A stretch of 14,751 bases of DNA from JBGTBQ01 sp041749275 (lineage in GTDB: Bacteria; Acidobacteriota; Blastocatellia; Pyrinomonadales; Pyrinomonadaceae), in the NCBI GenBank assembly GCA_041749275.1, contig JBGTBQ010000360.1, forward strand, positions 1 through 14,751, given 5' to 3'. Of the stretch, positions 1 to 7,611 are shown in pieces. The notes below the pieces were generated by a model. That model was not told the DNA's origin and ran no database searches. It saw only the letters and a list, made by a program, of their open reading frames with translations. Position 1 is the stretch's first letter. Each line of letters opens with the position of its first letter. The translations under genes were made by a program, and so were the position numbers.

Positions 1-393
1 ACGCGCGCGGATGCCGTGTACAACCTTCAGCGCGCGGCCCTCTTCGGCGCGGCGCTCGAAGCGGGAGAAGACGAACTCGTGTGGGAGGCGATGCAGGATC
101 GCCTGCACCAGCCGCACCGCCGCGACCTCATACCGGGTCTCGCCGACGCCCTCTCGATGCCGCGCCGCGCGGGTCTTGTCGGTATCGCATTGAGCGGCGC
201 CGGGCCGAGCGTCCTCGCTTTAGCGCGCGATAACTTCGACGAGATCGGCGAGACGATTGCCGGCGACTTCCGCCGCGCGGGTGTCGGGGCGACGGCGCGG
301 CTACTCGAAGTTGACGAAGACGGGCGGTGCGTGAGTGCACGCACGAGGCGTGGCGCCGGGAGCGCGGGCATCCCGCCCGCCATGAACACATGA
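1..393 (+). CDS. thrB: Homoserine kinase, C-terminal part (5' end outside window)
   Basis: Homoserine kinase is a cytoplasmic GHMP-family enzyme that phosphorylates L-homoserine with ATP in threonine synthesis. The frame is open from base 1 (TRADAVYNLQRAALF...) and stops at 391-393, giving about 130 residues of an enzyme that is usually near 300. Visible family features are the 'NLQRAALFGAAL' helix, 'DRLHQPHR', and the glycine-rich third GHMP motif 'ALSGAGPSVLAL', which helps shape the ATP/phosphate site. The family normally ends near 'LLEVDEDG'. Here about 20 more residues follow (ending SAGIPPAMNT), encoded by a GC-rich palindromic stretch that looks like a repeat inserted across the gene end. 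A broken ilvE follows 30 bp downstream on the same strand, consistent with an amino-acid biosynthesis cluster. Identity is clear from motif order. The start codon and N-terminal domain cannot be seen. Confidence 0.9.
   Translation, partial: TRADAVYNLQRAALFGAALEAGEDELVWEAMQDRLHQPHRRDLIPGLADALSMPRRAGLVGIALSGAGPSVLALARDNFDEIGETIAGDFRRAGVGATARLLEVDEDGRCVSARTRRGAGSAGIPPAMNT
360..383. repeat. GC-rich palindromic stretch at the thrB 3' end
   Basis: GCGGGC-ATC-CCGCCCGC forms a short inverted repeat inside the last codons of thrB. On the minus strand it reads as a peptide of the type AGGMPALP, a form I recall from dispersed non-coding repeats wrongly translated in many genomes. It probably adds the odd C-terminal tail and may act as a weak hairpin after thrB. 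There is no T run directly after it, so I do not call it a terminator. Whether it is dispersed in the genome cannot be judged from one window. Confidence 0.35.
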
Positions 394-423
394 GCGCGAA
401 TCCATTTGCCGGGCGGTGTGAAG

Positions 424-826
424 ATGACTTTTGAGTTGACGAAATGGGTGTGGATGAACGGCGCGTGCGTGCGCTGGGACGAGGCGACCGTGCACGTGTC
501 GGCGCACGCGCTGCACTACGGGAGCGGCGTCTTCGAGGGCGTGCGGTGCCGTCATTCACATCGCGCGCGATCTCGGCTACGCGATTGAGACCGGGCCGTT
601 GCAACTCGAAGACATCACCGCGGCGGACGAAGCCTTCTTCACCGGCACCGCCGCCGAGGTGACGCCGATCCGCGAAGTTGATGGGCAGGTGATTGGCGGT
701 GGTCGGCGCGGCCCCGTCACCGAGCAGATACAAAGCGCCTTCTTCGACGCGACCGCCGGGCGCGACCCGCGTTACCGGCACTGGCTGCACCTTATCGCCC
801 CGCAGCCGGTCGTGCACAGCCTCTGA
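424..826 (+). pseudogene. ilvE: Branched-chain amino-acid aminotransferase remnant with internal deletion and frame change
   Basis: IlvE is a PLP fold-type IV enzyme that swaps the amino group between Leu/Ile/Val and 2-oxoglutarate. From ATG 424 the frame reads a typical N-terminus (MTFELTKWVWMNG..., then HALHYGSGVFEGVRC) up to about base 549. It then jumps, in the next frame, to a typical C-terminus (VIHIARDLGYAIE..., then DEAFFTGTAAEVTPIREVDG and GPVTEQIQSAFFDA), ending at the TGA at 824-826. Compared with the ~305-residue family, about 180-185 residues between 'EGVRC' and 'VIHIARDLG' are missing, including the catalytic lysine. The first frame ends in unrelated residues at 588. Both halves match IlvE well, so the loss looks recent, or it is an assembly collapse. 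No active enzyme can come from this copy as written. Confidence 0.88.
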
Positions 827-1021
827 CCAAAATCGAAACAATTGAAGCCAGCGCGTCAAGTTGCCTCTCCGCGGCGACTTGAGTAGGCTTTCAGCTACCT
901 GATGGCAACAAGAACCTTAAGGTACAGTTCGCCTCGTGCGATAAACTTATCGCACCCGTGCGTGTATGTCTTTGGTCGGAAGAATCGGATTAACCAGCCG
1001 CGAAGAAAAAGGTGATTCTTT
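827..1021. promoter_or_regulatory. Intergenic control region upstream of the SpoIIE-type phosphatase
   Basis: These 195 bases lie between the ilvE remnant and the phosphatase gene. They are clearly less GC-rich than the flanking genes, as expected for a promoter region. They contain a 10-bp perfect palindrome ACCTTAAGGT at 914-923 and a 9-bp inverted repeat at 936-955. AAAGGTGA at 1008-1014 is a good ribosome-binding site 7 nt before the ATG at 1022. I see no convincing -35/-10 pair. No coding frame here is convincing. Confidence 0.5.
936..955. promoter_or_regulatory. Operator-like inverted repeat (GTGCGATAA / TTATCGCAC)
   Basis: There are two perfect 9-bp arms, 936-944 and 947-955, separated by only AC. 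The near-zero spacer and the lack of a following T run argue against an intrinsic terminator and for a site bound by a dimeric regulator. It lies 66 bp before the phosphatase start, a position that fits promoter control. The binding protein is unknown. Confidence 0.4.
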
Positions 1022-2329
1022 ATGGTCAGGCGGAAACGCGCTCTCTCGGCTCGCATCGCGCGGTTCATCACCAGCCCCAAAGGCGGGACCAAACTGCGGT
1101 TGATGGTCGAGATCAATCGCAAGATCAACACGTCGCCGGAACTGAGCGAAGTGCTCAACTTCATCGTCGAATCGGTCGGCGAAATGATCCCGCACGACGG
1201 CGCAGGCATCTTCCTGCTCGACGCCGAAGAGCGGACGATTAGTTGCGTGGCCGGGCGTGGCTATGAAGAGGCGGGCCTCGTCCCCGTCGCGCTTGAGAAT
1301 TACGGCGGGAGCGTCGGGTGGGTCGTCACCTCCGGCGAGAGCCTCCTCGCGTCAGACATGGAGGCAGGTTCCTACGATGCGAATCTGCGTGAAGAGACGC
1401 GCAGCCAGATCGCCGTGCCCGTCACGAGCGAGGGACAGACCATCGGTGCGTTTGCGCTGGAGAGCGACCAGCCGGGCAGTTTCACGGAAAAGGATTTGGA
1501 ACTGTTGTCGGTGCTGGCGACGCAGGTCGCCATCGCCATTGACCGGGCCAGCCGGCAGCGCGAGCTATTGGAAAAGAAGCAGCTCGAAGAGGAACTGCGT
1601 ATCGCGCGCGAGGTGCAGCTCAGTCTTCTGCCGGCGACGCCGCCTGAGTGGCAGGGCCTCGACATCGCCGGCATCAACATCCCTTCCAGAGACATCGGCG
1701 GCGACTACTTCGATTTTATCCCCATCGTCCACGGCCACCTCGGCGTCGTCGTCGCGGACGTGTCGGGGAAGGGAATTCCCGCCTCGCTCATCATGGCGAG
1801 CTTCCGCGCCTTCCTGCGCGCCGAAATCAGAAACAACTACGCCATCCGCACCATCTTCCACCGCGTCAGCAACCTGCTGCACGAAATCCAGAAGCCAAAC
1901 CAGTTTGTCACCGCCTTCTACGGCGTGCTCGATTTGCGGCGGCGGCGGTTCACCTATAGCAACGCCGGGCACAACCCCGCGATTCTCTTCCGCCCCGACG
2001 GCAAGCGTCGCTATTTGAAGACCGGAGGCACGGTGCTCGGCATCTTCGCCGACACTTTTTACGACGAGGAGTTCATTGATCTTGTGCCCGGCGATCTGCT
2101 TTTGCTCTACACCGACGGCCTCGTCGAGGCCGAGAGCCGGAAGGGCGAGATGTTCGGGATGGTGCGGCTGGAACGTTTCGTGCGCCGCAACGCGGGTCTC
2201 CGCGCCAATGAGTTGTGCGAAGCCATCTACGCCGAGATGAAGCGCTTCACCGGCGACAGTCGGCTTGAGGATGACACCACCATCGTCGTCGCCAGAGTCC
2301 TCACACCAACCGGCGAGCCGCCCGTCTGA
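1022..2329 (+). CDS. GAF domain PP2C-type (SpoIIE/RsbU-like) serine phosphatase
   Basis: A 435-residue cytoplasmic signalling protein with no membrane segment. Residues ~20-180 form a GAF domain (LRLMVEINRKINTSPELSEV...GAGIFLLDAEERTISCVAGRGY...IAVPV...IGAFALES), usually a small-ligand or redox sensor. Residues ~180-205 are a charged, probably coiled-coil linker (RELLEKKQLEEELRIAREVQ). The rest is a SpoIIE-type PP2C domain with its metal-binding acidic residues: GGDYFDF (Asp228), ADVSGKG (Asp246) and EDDTT (Asp417/Asp418), plus FVTAFYGVLD, NAGHNPA and YTDGLVEA. Such phosphatases typically dephosphorylate an anti-sigma-factor antagonist and so steer stress or developmental sigma factors. No antagonist or anti-sigma kinase gene is adjacent, so the target is unknown. 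The start is set by the RBS at 1008-1014 and the conserved domain beginning soon after. The gene is followed by a likely terminator and seems to be monocistronic. Confidence 0.9.
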   Translation: MVRRKRALSARIARFITSPKGGTKLRLMVEINRKINTSPELSEVLNFIVESVGEMIPHDGAGIFLLDAEERTISCVAGRGYEEAGLVPVALENYGGSVGWVVTSGESLLASDMEAGSYDANLREETRSQIAVPVTSEGQTIGAFALESDQPGSFTEKDLELLSVLATQVAIAIDRASRQRELLEKKQLEEELRIAREVQLSLLPATPPEWQGLDIAGINIPSRDIGGDYFDFIPIVHGHLGVVVADVSGKGIPASLIMASFRAFLRAEIRNNYAIRTIFHRVSNLLHEIQKPNQFVTAFYGVLDLRRRRFTYSNAGHNPAILFRPDGKRRYLKTGGTVLGIFADTFYDEEFIDLVPGDLLLLYTDGLVEAESRKGEMFGMVRLERFVRRNAGLRANELCEAIYAEMKRFTGDSRLEDDTTIVVARVLTPTGEPPV

Positions 2330-2358
2330 GCGACGATTCGATGCGCGAAGAAGCGGAG

Positions 2359-2389
2359 TCCGTCGCGCGAAACAGCGCGGACGGATTTT
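2359..2389 (+). terminator. Likely intrinsic terminator of the phosphatase gene
   Basis: TCCGTCGCGC (2359-2368) pairs with GCGC-G-GACGGA (2375-2385), giving a 10-bp GC-rich stem with one bulged G and a GAAACA loop. TTTT follows immediately (2386-2389). It begins 30 bases after the phosphatase stop codon. The short T run keeps confidence moderate. Confidence 0.5.
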
Positions 2390-2605
2390 CGCGGCGAGTC
2401 CGCGGAGAGCGGGCCAACCCTGCGCCGGCTTCGACGCATCCATGAGGGCGACAAGGGAAAAGTTCTCGCATTCCGACCCGGCATGAGGCACCTCCTCAGA
2501 CTCAAGACCGGGCCGTAGGAGCCTACTCTCAAACAGCCCATCTTCCCGCGCGTGGTTCTCGGTCACGGGCCGCGTCCACTCGTGGTGCGTCTATTCGGAG
2601 GGAAT
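2390..2605. promoter_or_regulatory. Gap upstream of the VIT-vWA-receptor gene
   Basis: About 215 bases with no convincing gene. The only clear signal is GGAGGGA at 2597-2603, just before ATG 2606. A 14-base word CACGGGCCGCGTCC at 2564-2577 recurs at 10784-10797, also upstream of a receptor gene. I found no good -35/-10 pair and no riboswitch that I recognise. Confidence 0.35.
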
Positions 2606-5600
2606 ATGAAACGCAGCGCTCTCCTCAGATTCGCTCTCCTGTCGCTCTGCTCCGCGCTCACCGTCCTCGCCCTGATTGAGATGCATGACCGCCACGGCGT
2701 CCGCGCGGGCGTGAAGAAGAAAAACACACTGACGCAAGGCGCGCTCACGGCGGTTGATGCGACGGGAAAGGTCACGGGGCCGTGTCCGCTCAAGCGCACG
2801 GAGGTAAAGGCCGAAATCAGCGGCTTCATTTCGCGGGTGACGGTCACACAGGAGTTTGAGAATCCCTTCGAGGAAAAGATCGAAGCGGTCTACACCTTCC
2901 CGCTGCCGCAGTCCGCCGCCGTGGACGACATGACGATGCTCGTCGGCGACCGCACGATTAAGGGAACGATTATGCGCCGCGAGGAGGCGCGCAAGACTTA
3001 CGAGGAGGCGAAGACGAGAGGCAACGTCGCCAGCCTGCTCGATCAGGAGCGCCCGAACATCTTCACGCAGTCGGTCGCCAACATCATGCCCGGTCAGGGC
3101 GTCAAAATCACGATCAGCTACGTTGAAACGCTCAAGTATGAAGAGGGCGCTTACGAATGGTCGTTCCCGATGGTCGTCGGCGAGCGTTACATCCCCGGCG
3201 GTCGGAAAGAGCGAAGCGCGAGTGAGCCGGCGACTGAAGTCCAGCCGGTGAGTGAGACGGCAACGGAGGGCGAACAGGCGCCCGACGCAGCGCGCATCTC
3301 GCCGCCGCGCGTGCCGAAGGGGATGCGCGCGGGGCATGATATTTCCATCGAGGTCGCGCTCGACGCGGGCGTGCCGATTGAGAGCGTGGCCTCCTCCACG
3401 CACGAGGTCATCGCGGAGCGGCCCGACGGGCGACGCGCCGTCGTGCGGCTTCAGAATCAGACTGTGATCCCGAACAAGGATTTCGTCCTGAAGTACGATG
3501 TGGCGGGACGAAAGATCGAAGACGCGCTTCTCGCGCACCACTCCTCGCGCGGCGGTTTCTTCACGCTCATCCTGCAACCGCCCGACCGCGTTACGTTCGA
3601 GGATGTGATGCCGAAAGAGATAGTCTTCGTGCTCGACACTTCCGGCTCGATGGACGGCTTTCCGCTCGACAAGGCCAAAGAGACGATTAAGCTCGCGCTC
3701 AAGAATCTCTATCCGCTGGATACGTTCAACCTCATCACCTTTGCCGGCGACACGCACGTGCTCTTCCCCGAACCCGTCCCGGCCACGCCGGAAAATCTGC
3801 GCGCGGCGCGAAAATTTCTATCCAGTCGCAAGGGCGACGGCGGCACGGAGATGATGCAGGCCATCCGCGCCGCGCTCGACCCTTCGGACTCGCAGGGCCA
3901 CGTCCGCATCGTCTGTTTCCTCACGGACGGACAGGTCGGCAACGACTTCGACATCATCGCCGAAGTGCAAAAGCACCCGAACGCGCGCGTCTTCGCCATG
4001 GGCTTCAGTAACTCGCCCAACCGCTTTCTCTTGGACAAGATGGCGGAGTATGGCGGCGGCGAAGTCGAGTACGTGGCCGACGGCGACGACGGCTCGGCGG
4101 CGGCGCGTCGCTTTCATGAGCGCGTGCGTAACCCTCTGCTTACAGACCTCTCGATTGAGTGGCAAGGGCTTCAGGTCGCGGACGTGTATCCGGCGCGCGT
4201 CCCCGATCTTTTCAGCGCCAAGCCCGTCATCCTTGCGGGCCGGTACGAAGGCGGCGGGCGCGGCGTCGTCCGCTTGAAAGGGAAGATGTCGGGCCGTGAG
4301 TTCGTCCGCGAAATCCCGGTCGCGCTGCCGGAGAGAGAGGACGGCCACGACGCGCTGGCTACGCTCTGGGCGCGACGGCGGATTGATGAGCAGATGGGGC
4401 GGGACATGGGCGGATTGCAGTCCGGCAGGATGCGCCCCGAACTGCGCGACGAAATCACGCGGCTCGGACTCGACTTCAGATTGATGACGCAGTTCACCTC
4501 TTTCGTCGCGGTCGAAGACCAAGTGATTACCGGCGGCGGCGACCCGCGCCGCGTTGAAGTCCCCGTCGAGGCTTCTGATGATGACGTTATGAAGATCAAC
4601 ACGACGGCGCATCTGGCGGGCAGCATCATGGTGTCTAATGGCGGCGCGGCGGTCATGGGCGGAGTGAACGAGATGGTCACCGTCACTTCAAGCAGCGCGA
4701 CAGTGAGCGAGGCCGTTGCCCTGCACACGACCGTCGAGACGCGCTCCCTTCAGGATTTACCGCTCAAGGGGAGGAGCTTTCAGAGTCTGGTGTTGCTCTC
4801 GCCGGGGACGACGACGAGCGTGCCGGCCCAGCCCGACCAGATCGCGCAGGACAGTCTTTCGTCGAACGGACAGCGCACGCGCTCGAACATGTACACGGTT
4901 GACGGCGTGAGCGCCAACTTCGGCATCGCGCCCGGCGGTCGGAGTCCGGGCGCTTCGGCGGCGGGAACCGCGCCCGGTCTGACCGCCACCGGCGGATTGA
5001 ACGGCCTCGTCACGTCTGAAGCGACGCGGGAAGTTAACATCCGCACCTACAACATCGAGCCGCAATACGGTCGCGTGCCCGGCGCGCAGGTTGCCATCAC
5101 GACGCGCGCCGGGACGAACGAGTTTCACGGCACGCTGTTCGGCTATTTCGGGCACGACGCGACGGACGCCAACGATTGGTTCGCCAACAGTCGCGCCCTT
5201 CCGCAACCGCGCCGCCGGCTCGGCGACTTCGGCGGCACGCTCGGCGGGCCGCTTAGACGGGACAACACTTTCTTCTTCGCCGCTTACGAGGGACTGCGCC
5301 TGCGCCAGCCCGGCGTTGCGCTGACGGACGTGCCGACGCTGGACGCGCGACTCGCCGCCGCGCCCGCGCTCCGTCCGTTCCTCGATGCATATCCTCTGCC
5401 CAACGGCCCCGCGCGGGCAGACGGCTTCGCGGAGTTCGCTTCGAGCTTCGCCAACGCCGCGCGGCTCGACGCCTTCAGCTTCCGCCTCGACCAGCGTCTC
5501 GGCGACAAAGTGATGGCGACCGCGCGCTACAACTTCGCGGACTCCGAAGCGGATGAACGCGGGGCGGGCGGCTTCTCTCTGAACACGCTGAATAAAATCA

Positions 5601-7471
5601 GAAACCGCGCGCAGACTTTGACCGGAACTTTATCTTACGTCGTCTCGCCCACGGTCGTGACGGAGTTTCATGCGAACTACAGTCGCCTCACGGCACGCGG
5701 CGCGTACCGGCTCGACGAATTCGGCGGCGCGGCGTTGGCAAACGGCTCGTCTCTCTCGCCCGACTTCTTTTCCACGCGAGACGGCTCTTTCCGTTTCGAC
5801 CTCGACGGCAGAGGCGCGGCCCTGTTCAACGGGAGCGACGCGGCGAGCACACAGCGCCAGTTCAACTTCATCGGCTCCGTCACCGTCGTCTCCGGCACGC
5901 ACACAACGAAACTCGGCGCTGACTATCGTCGGATGTCGCCCGTCATCGGTCTGCGCCGCGAGGAGCAGGAGGTGTTGTTCGACGGCGTGTCGGGCGCAAT
6001 CGCGGGCGTGGCCTCGCGCGTCGGCGCTTACACTCACACGAGTCCGCAACGTCCCGTCTTTCATAACCTGTCCCTCTACGCTCAGGATGAATGGAGGCCG
6101 ACGCCGCGCTTGACGTTGACCTACGGCCTGCGTTGGGAGATCAACCCCGCGCCGTCCAATTCAGCGGGGCCGGACGCGCTGGCCGTCACTCAAACGGACG
6201 ATCCATCGCGGCTCAGTCTCGCGCCGCCGGGCGCGCCGCTGTGGCGTACCACTTACGCCAACTTCGCCCCGCGCGCCGGCCTCGCGTATCAACTGACGGA
6301 CGACGACAGGCTGGTGTTGCGCTCCGGCTTCGGCTTGTACTACGACCTCGGGCACGAACAGGCGGGGCACGCCTTCGCCGACTCGTTCCCGTTTCTCGAC
6401 GGCAACGCGGTTTTCGACATACCGTTCCCGAATTCTCTGACGCCGCCGGCAACGTCCGGCGCACAAGTCAACGTTCCGTTCTCGGCCTTCGACCCGGAGA
6501 TGAAACTTCCATACACGTGGCAGTGGCACCTCTCGGTCGAGCGTGCGTTGGGAAACCGGCAGACCGTCTCCGCCGCTTACGTGGGCGCCGCCGCGAGGCG
6601 TCTTCACTTCACGCGGACGCTCTTCGACGTGAATCCCGATTTCTCGTTCCTGCGTTTGACGACGGACGGCGCAAAGTCGGATTACCATTCGATGCAGCTT
6701 CAATTCAACCGGCGTTTGTCGAATGGCCTGCAAGCCCTCGTCGCTTACACTTGGTCTAAATCGCTGGACGACTTTTCACAGGACACGCCGGCTCGCGTGC
6801 TCGTTCGCGCCGACGACACGCGGAGCGAGCGCGGGCCGTCGGACTTCGACACGCGCCACGCGCTGGCCGGGTTCGTCTCCTATAGTTTGCCCGCGCCGTT
6901 CGACACGGGGCTGGGCAATATGCTCTCGCGCAACTGGGCGCTCGATTCACTCTTCAACGTGCGTTCGTCGAGACCGCTCAACGTGCTCTACGCCACACGG
7001 ACAGCCTACGGGTTCGCCTACCCGCGGCCCGACCTCGCGGGCGGCGTGCCGCTCTATCTGGATGACACAACAGCGGGCGGCGGCAGACGCTTGAACCCGG
7101 CGGCTTTCGTCATCCCGGCTGATGCACGACAGGGCACGCTCGGACGCAACAGCCTGCGCGGTTTCCCTTTGCATCAGGTTGATCTGGCGCTCCGCAGGCA
7201 GTTCGACTTTCCTGATCGCTTCACCCTACAGTTCAGGGCGGAGGCGCTCAACCTTTTCAACCACCCGAATTTTGAAGACCCCGCCGGACAGGACGCGAGC
7301 CTCGGCAGCCGGCTCAATTCGTCCGCGCTGTTTCGACCCAATATGATTTTCGGGCGGTCTTACTCAACGCACGGTAGGAACCCGTGGGGCGGGCCGGGCG
7401 GCAGCTTCAATCAGTTCTACTCGGCGGGCGGCGCGCGTGTGTTGCAGTTCTCAGTGAGGCTTAACTTCTGA
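2606..7471 (+). CDS. VIT-vWA domain fused to an Oar-like TonB-dependent outer-membrane receptor
   Basis: One open frame of 1621 codons. I start it at ATG 2606 because GGAGGGA lies just upstream and the product then opens with a signal peptide (MKRSALLRFALLSLCSALTV..., likely cut after VRA near residue 33). Residues ~40-180 form a VIT (vault/inter-alpha-trypsin) domain: VTVTQEFENPFEEKIEAVYT, IMRREEARKTYEEAK, PNIFTQSVANIMPGQ. After a low-complexity stretch comes a vWA domain with a full MIDAS: DTSGSM (Asp344, Ser346, Ser348), Thr414 in GGTEMM and Asp441 in FLTDGQ. From ~689, EMVTVTSSS leads into a TonB plug (SLQDLPLKGRSFQSLVLLSP, SSNGQRTRSNMYTVDGV, VAITTRAGTNEFHGTLFGYF) and a ~775-residue barrel ending VLQFSVRLNF, an aromatic C-terminus as in Bam-inserted barrels. 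By topology the VIT-vWA part should face the periplasm, where related receptors carry a CarboxypepD_reg domain. Ligand and partner are unknown. It appears monocistronic. Confidence 0.9.
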   Translation: MKRSALLRFALLSLCSALTVLALIEMHDRHGVRAGVKKKNTLTQGALTAVDATGKVTGPCPLKRTEVKAEISGFISRVTVTQEFENPFEEKIEAVYTFPLPQSAAVDDMTMLVGDRTIKGTIMRREEARKTYEEAKTRGNVASLLDQERPNIFTQSVANIMPGQGVKITISYVETLKYEEGAYEWSFPMVVGERYIPGGRKERSASEPATEVQPVSETATEGEQAPDAARISPPRVPKGMRAGHDISIEVALDAGVPIESVASSTHEVIAERPDGRRAVVRLQNQTVIPNKDFVLKYDVAGRKIEDALLAHHSSRGGFFTLILQPPDRVTFEDVMPKEIVFVLDTSGSMDGFPLDKAKETIKLALKNLYPLDTFNLITFAGDTHVLFPEPVPATPENLRAARKFLSSRKGDGGTEMMQAIRAALDPSDSQGHVRIVCFLTDGQVGNDFDIIAEVQKHPNARVFAMGFSNSPNRFLLDKMAEYGGGEVEYVADGDDGSAAARRFHERVRNPLLTDLSIEWQGLQVADVYPARVPDLFSAKPVILAGRYEGGGRGVVRLKGKMSGREFVREIPVALPEREDGHDALATLWARRRIDEQMGRDMGGLQSGRMRPELRDEITRLGLDFRLMTQFTSFVAVEDQVITGGGDPRRVEVPVEASDDDVMKINTTAHLAGSIMVSNGGAAVMGGVNEMVTVTSSSATVSEAVALHTTVETRSLQDLPLKGRSFQSLVLLSPGTTTSVPAQPDQIAQDSLSSNGQRTRSNMYTVDGVSANFGIAPGGRSPGASAAGTAPGLTATGGLNGLVTSEATREVNIRTYNIEPQYGRVPGAQVAITTRAGTNEFHGTLFGYFGHDATDANDWFANSRALPQPRRRLGDFGGTLGGPLRRDNTFFFAAYEGLRLRQPGVALTDVPTLDARLAAAPALRPFLDAYPLPNGPARADGFAEFASSFANAARLDAFSFRLDQRLGDKVMATARYNFADSEADERGAGGFSLNTLNKIRNRAQTLTGTLSYVVSPTVVTEFHANYSRLTARGAYRLDEFGGAALANGSSLSPDFFSTRDGSFRFDLDGRGAALFNGSDAASTQRQFNFIGSVTVVSGTHTTKLGADYRRMSPVIGLRREEQEVLFDGVSGAIAGVASRVGAYTHTSPQRPVFHNLSLYAQDEWRPTPRLTLTYGLRWEINPAPSNSAGPDALAVTQTDDPSRLSLAPPGAPLWRTTYANFAPRAGLAYQLTDDDRLVLRSGFGLYYDLGHEQAGHAFADSFPFLDGNAVFDIPFPNSLTPPATSGAQVNVPFSAFDPEMKLPYTWQWHLSVERALGNRQTVSAAYVGAAARRLHFTRTLFDVNPDFSFLRLTTDGAKSDYHSMQLQFNRRLSNGLQALVAYTWSKSLDDFSQDTPARVLVRADDTRSERGPSDFDTRHALAGFVSYSLPAPFDTGLGNMLSRNWALDSLFNVRSSRPLNVLYATRTAYGFAYPRPDLAGGVPLYLDDTTAGGGRRLNPAAFVIPADARQGTLGRNSLRGFPLHQVDLALRRQFDFPDRFTLQFRAEALNLFNHPNFEDPAGQDASLGSRLNSSALFRPNMIFGRSYSTHGRNPWGGPGGSFNQFYSAGGARVLQFSVRLNF

Positions 7472-7482
7472 AGTGGTTCACG

Positions 7483-7581
7483 CATCAACAGCCTTACTGT
7501 TTAGAGGCGGGCAATGCCCGCCGGCTCAAGCTTCGCAGGTCAAGCCGGCGGGCATTGCCCGCCTCTAAACGGGTGTTGATG
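7483..7581. repeat. Long nested inverted repeat between convergent genes; possible two-way terminator
   Basis: Perfect 28-bp arms at 7499-7526 and 7543-7570 flank a 16-nt loop. Each arm contains its own palindrome, GCGGGCA-A-TGCCCGC on the left and its complement on the right, so alternative small hairpins or a cruciform are possible. Outside the arms, CATCAACA (7483-7490) pairs with TGTTGATG (7574-7581) across an unequal bulge. It lies 27 bases after the receptor main arm's gene (stop 7469-7471) and 41 bases before the end of the convergent kinase gene, so it may terminate transcription from both sides, though no T run follows. The perfect symmetry also fits a dispersed palindromic element. 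No coding frame is present between 7472 and 7611. Confidence 0.85.
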
Positions 7582-7611
7582 AAAGCTTAGTCGCAAGCTG
7601 TCTTAAACATC

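Noticed and set aside
128..859. Minus-strand open frame across thrB and the ilvE remnant
   Set aside because: Arg/Ser-rich, no motif, and it contradicts clear plus-strand homology.
936..955. Inverted repeat as terminator of the ilvE remnant
   Set aside because: A 2-nt spacer and no T run make an operator more likely than an intrinsic terminator.
2552..2605. Upstream ATG at 2552 for the VIT-vWA receptor
   Set aside because: It would put 18 polar residues before the signal peptide and has no ribosome-binding site, unlike ATG 2606.
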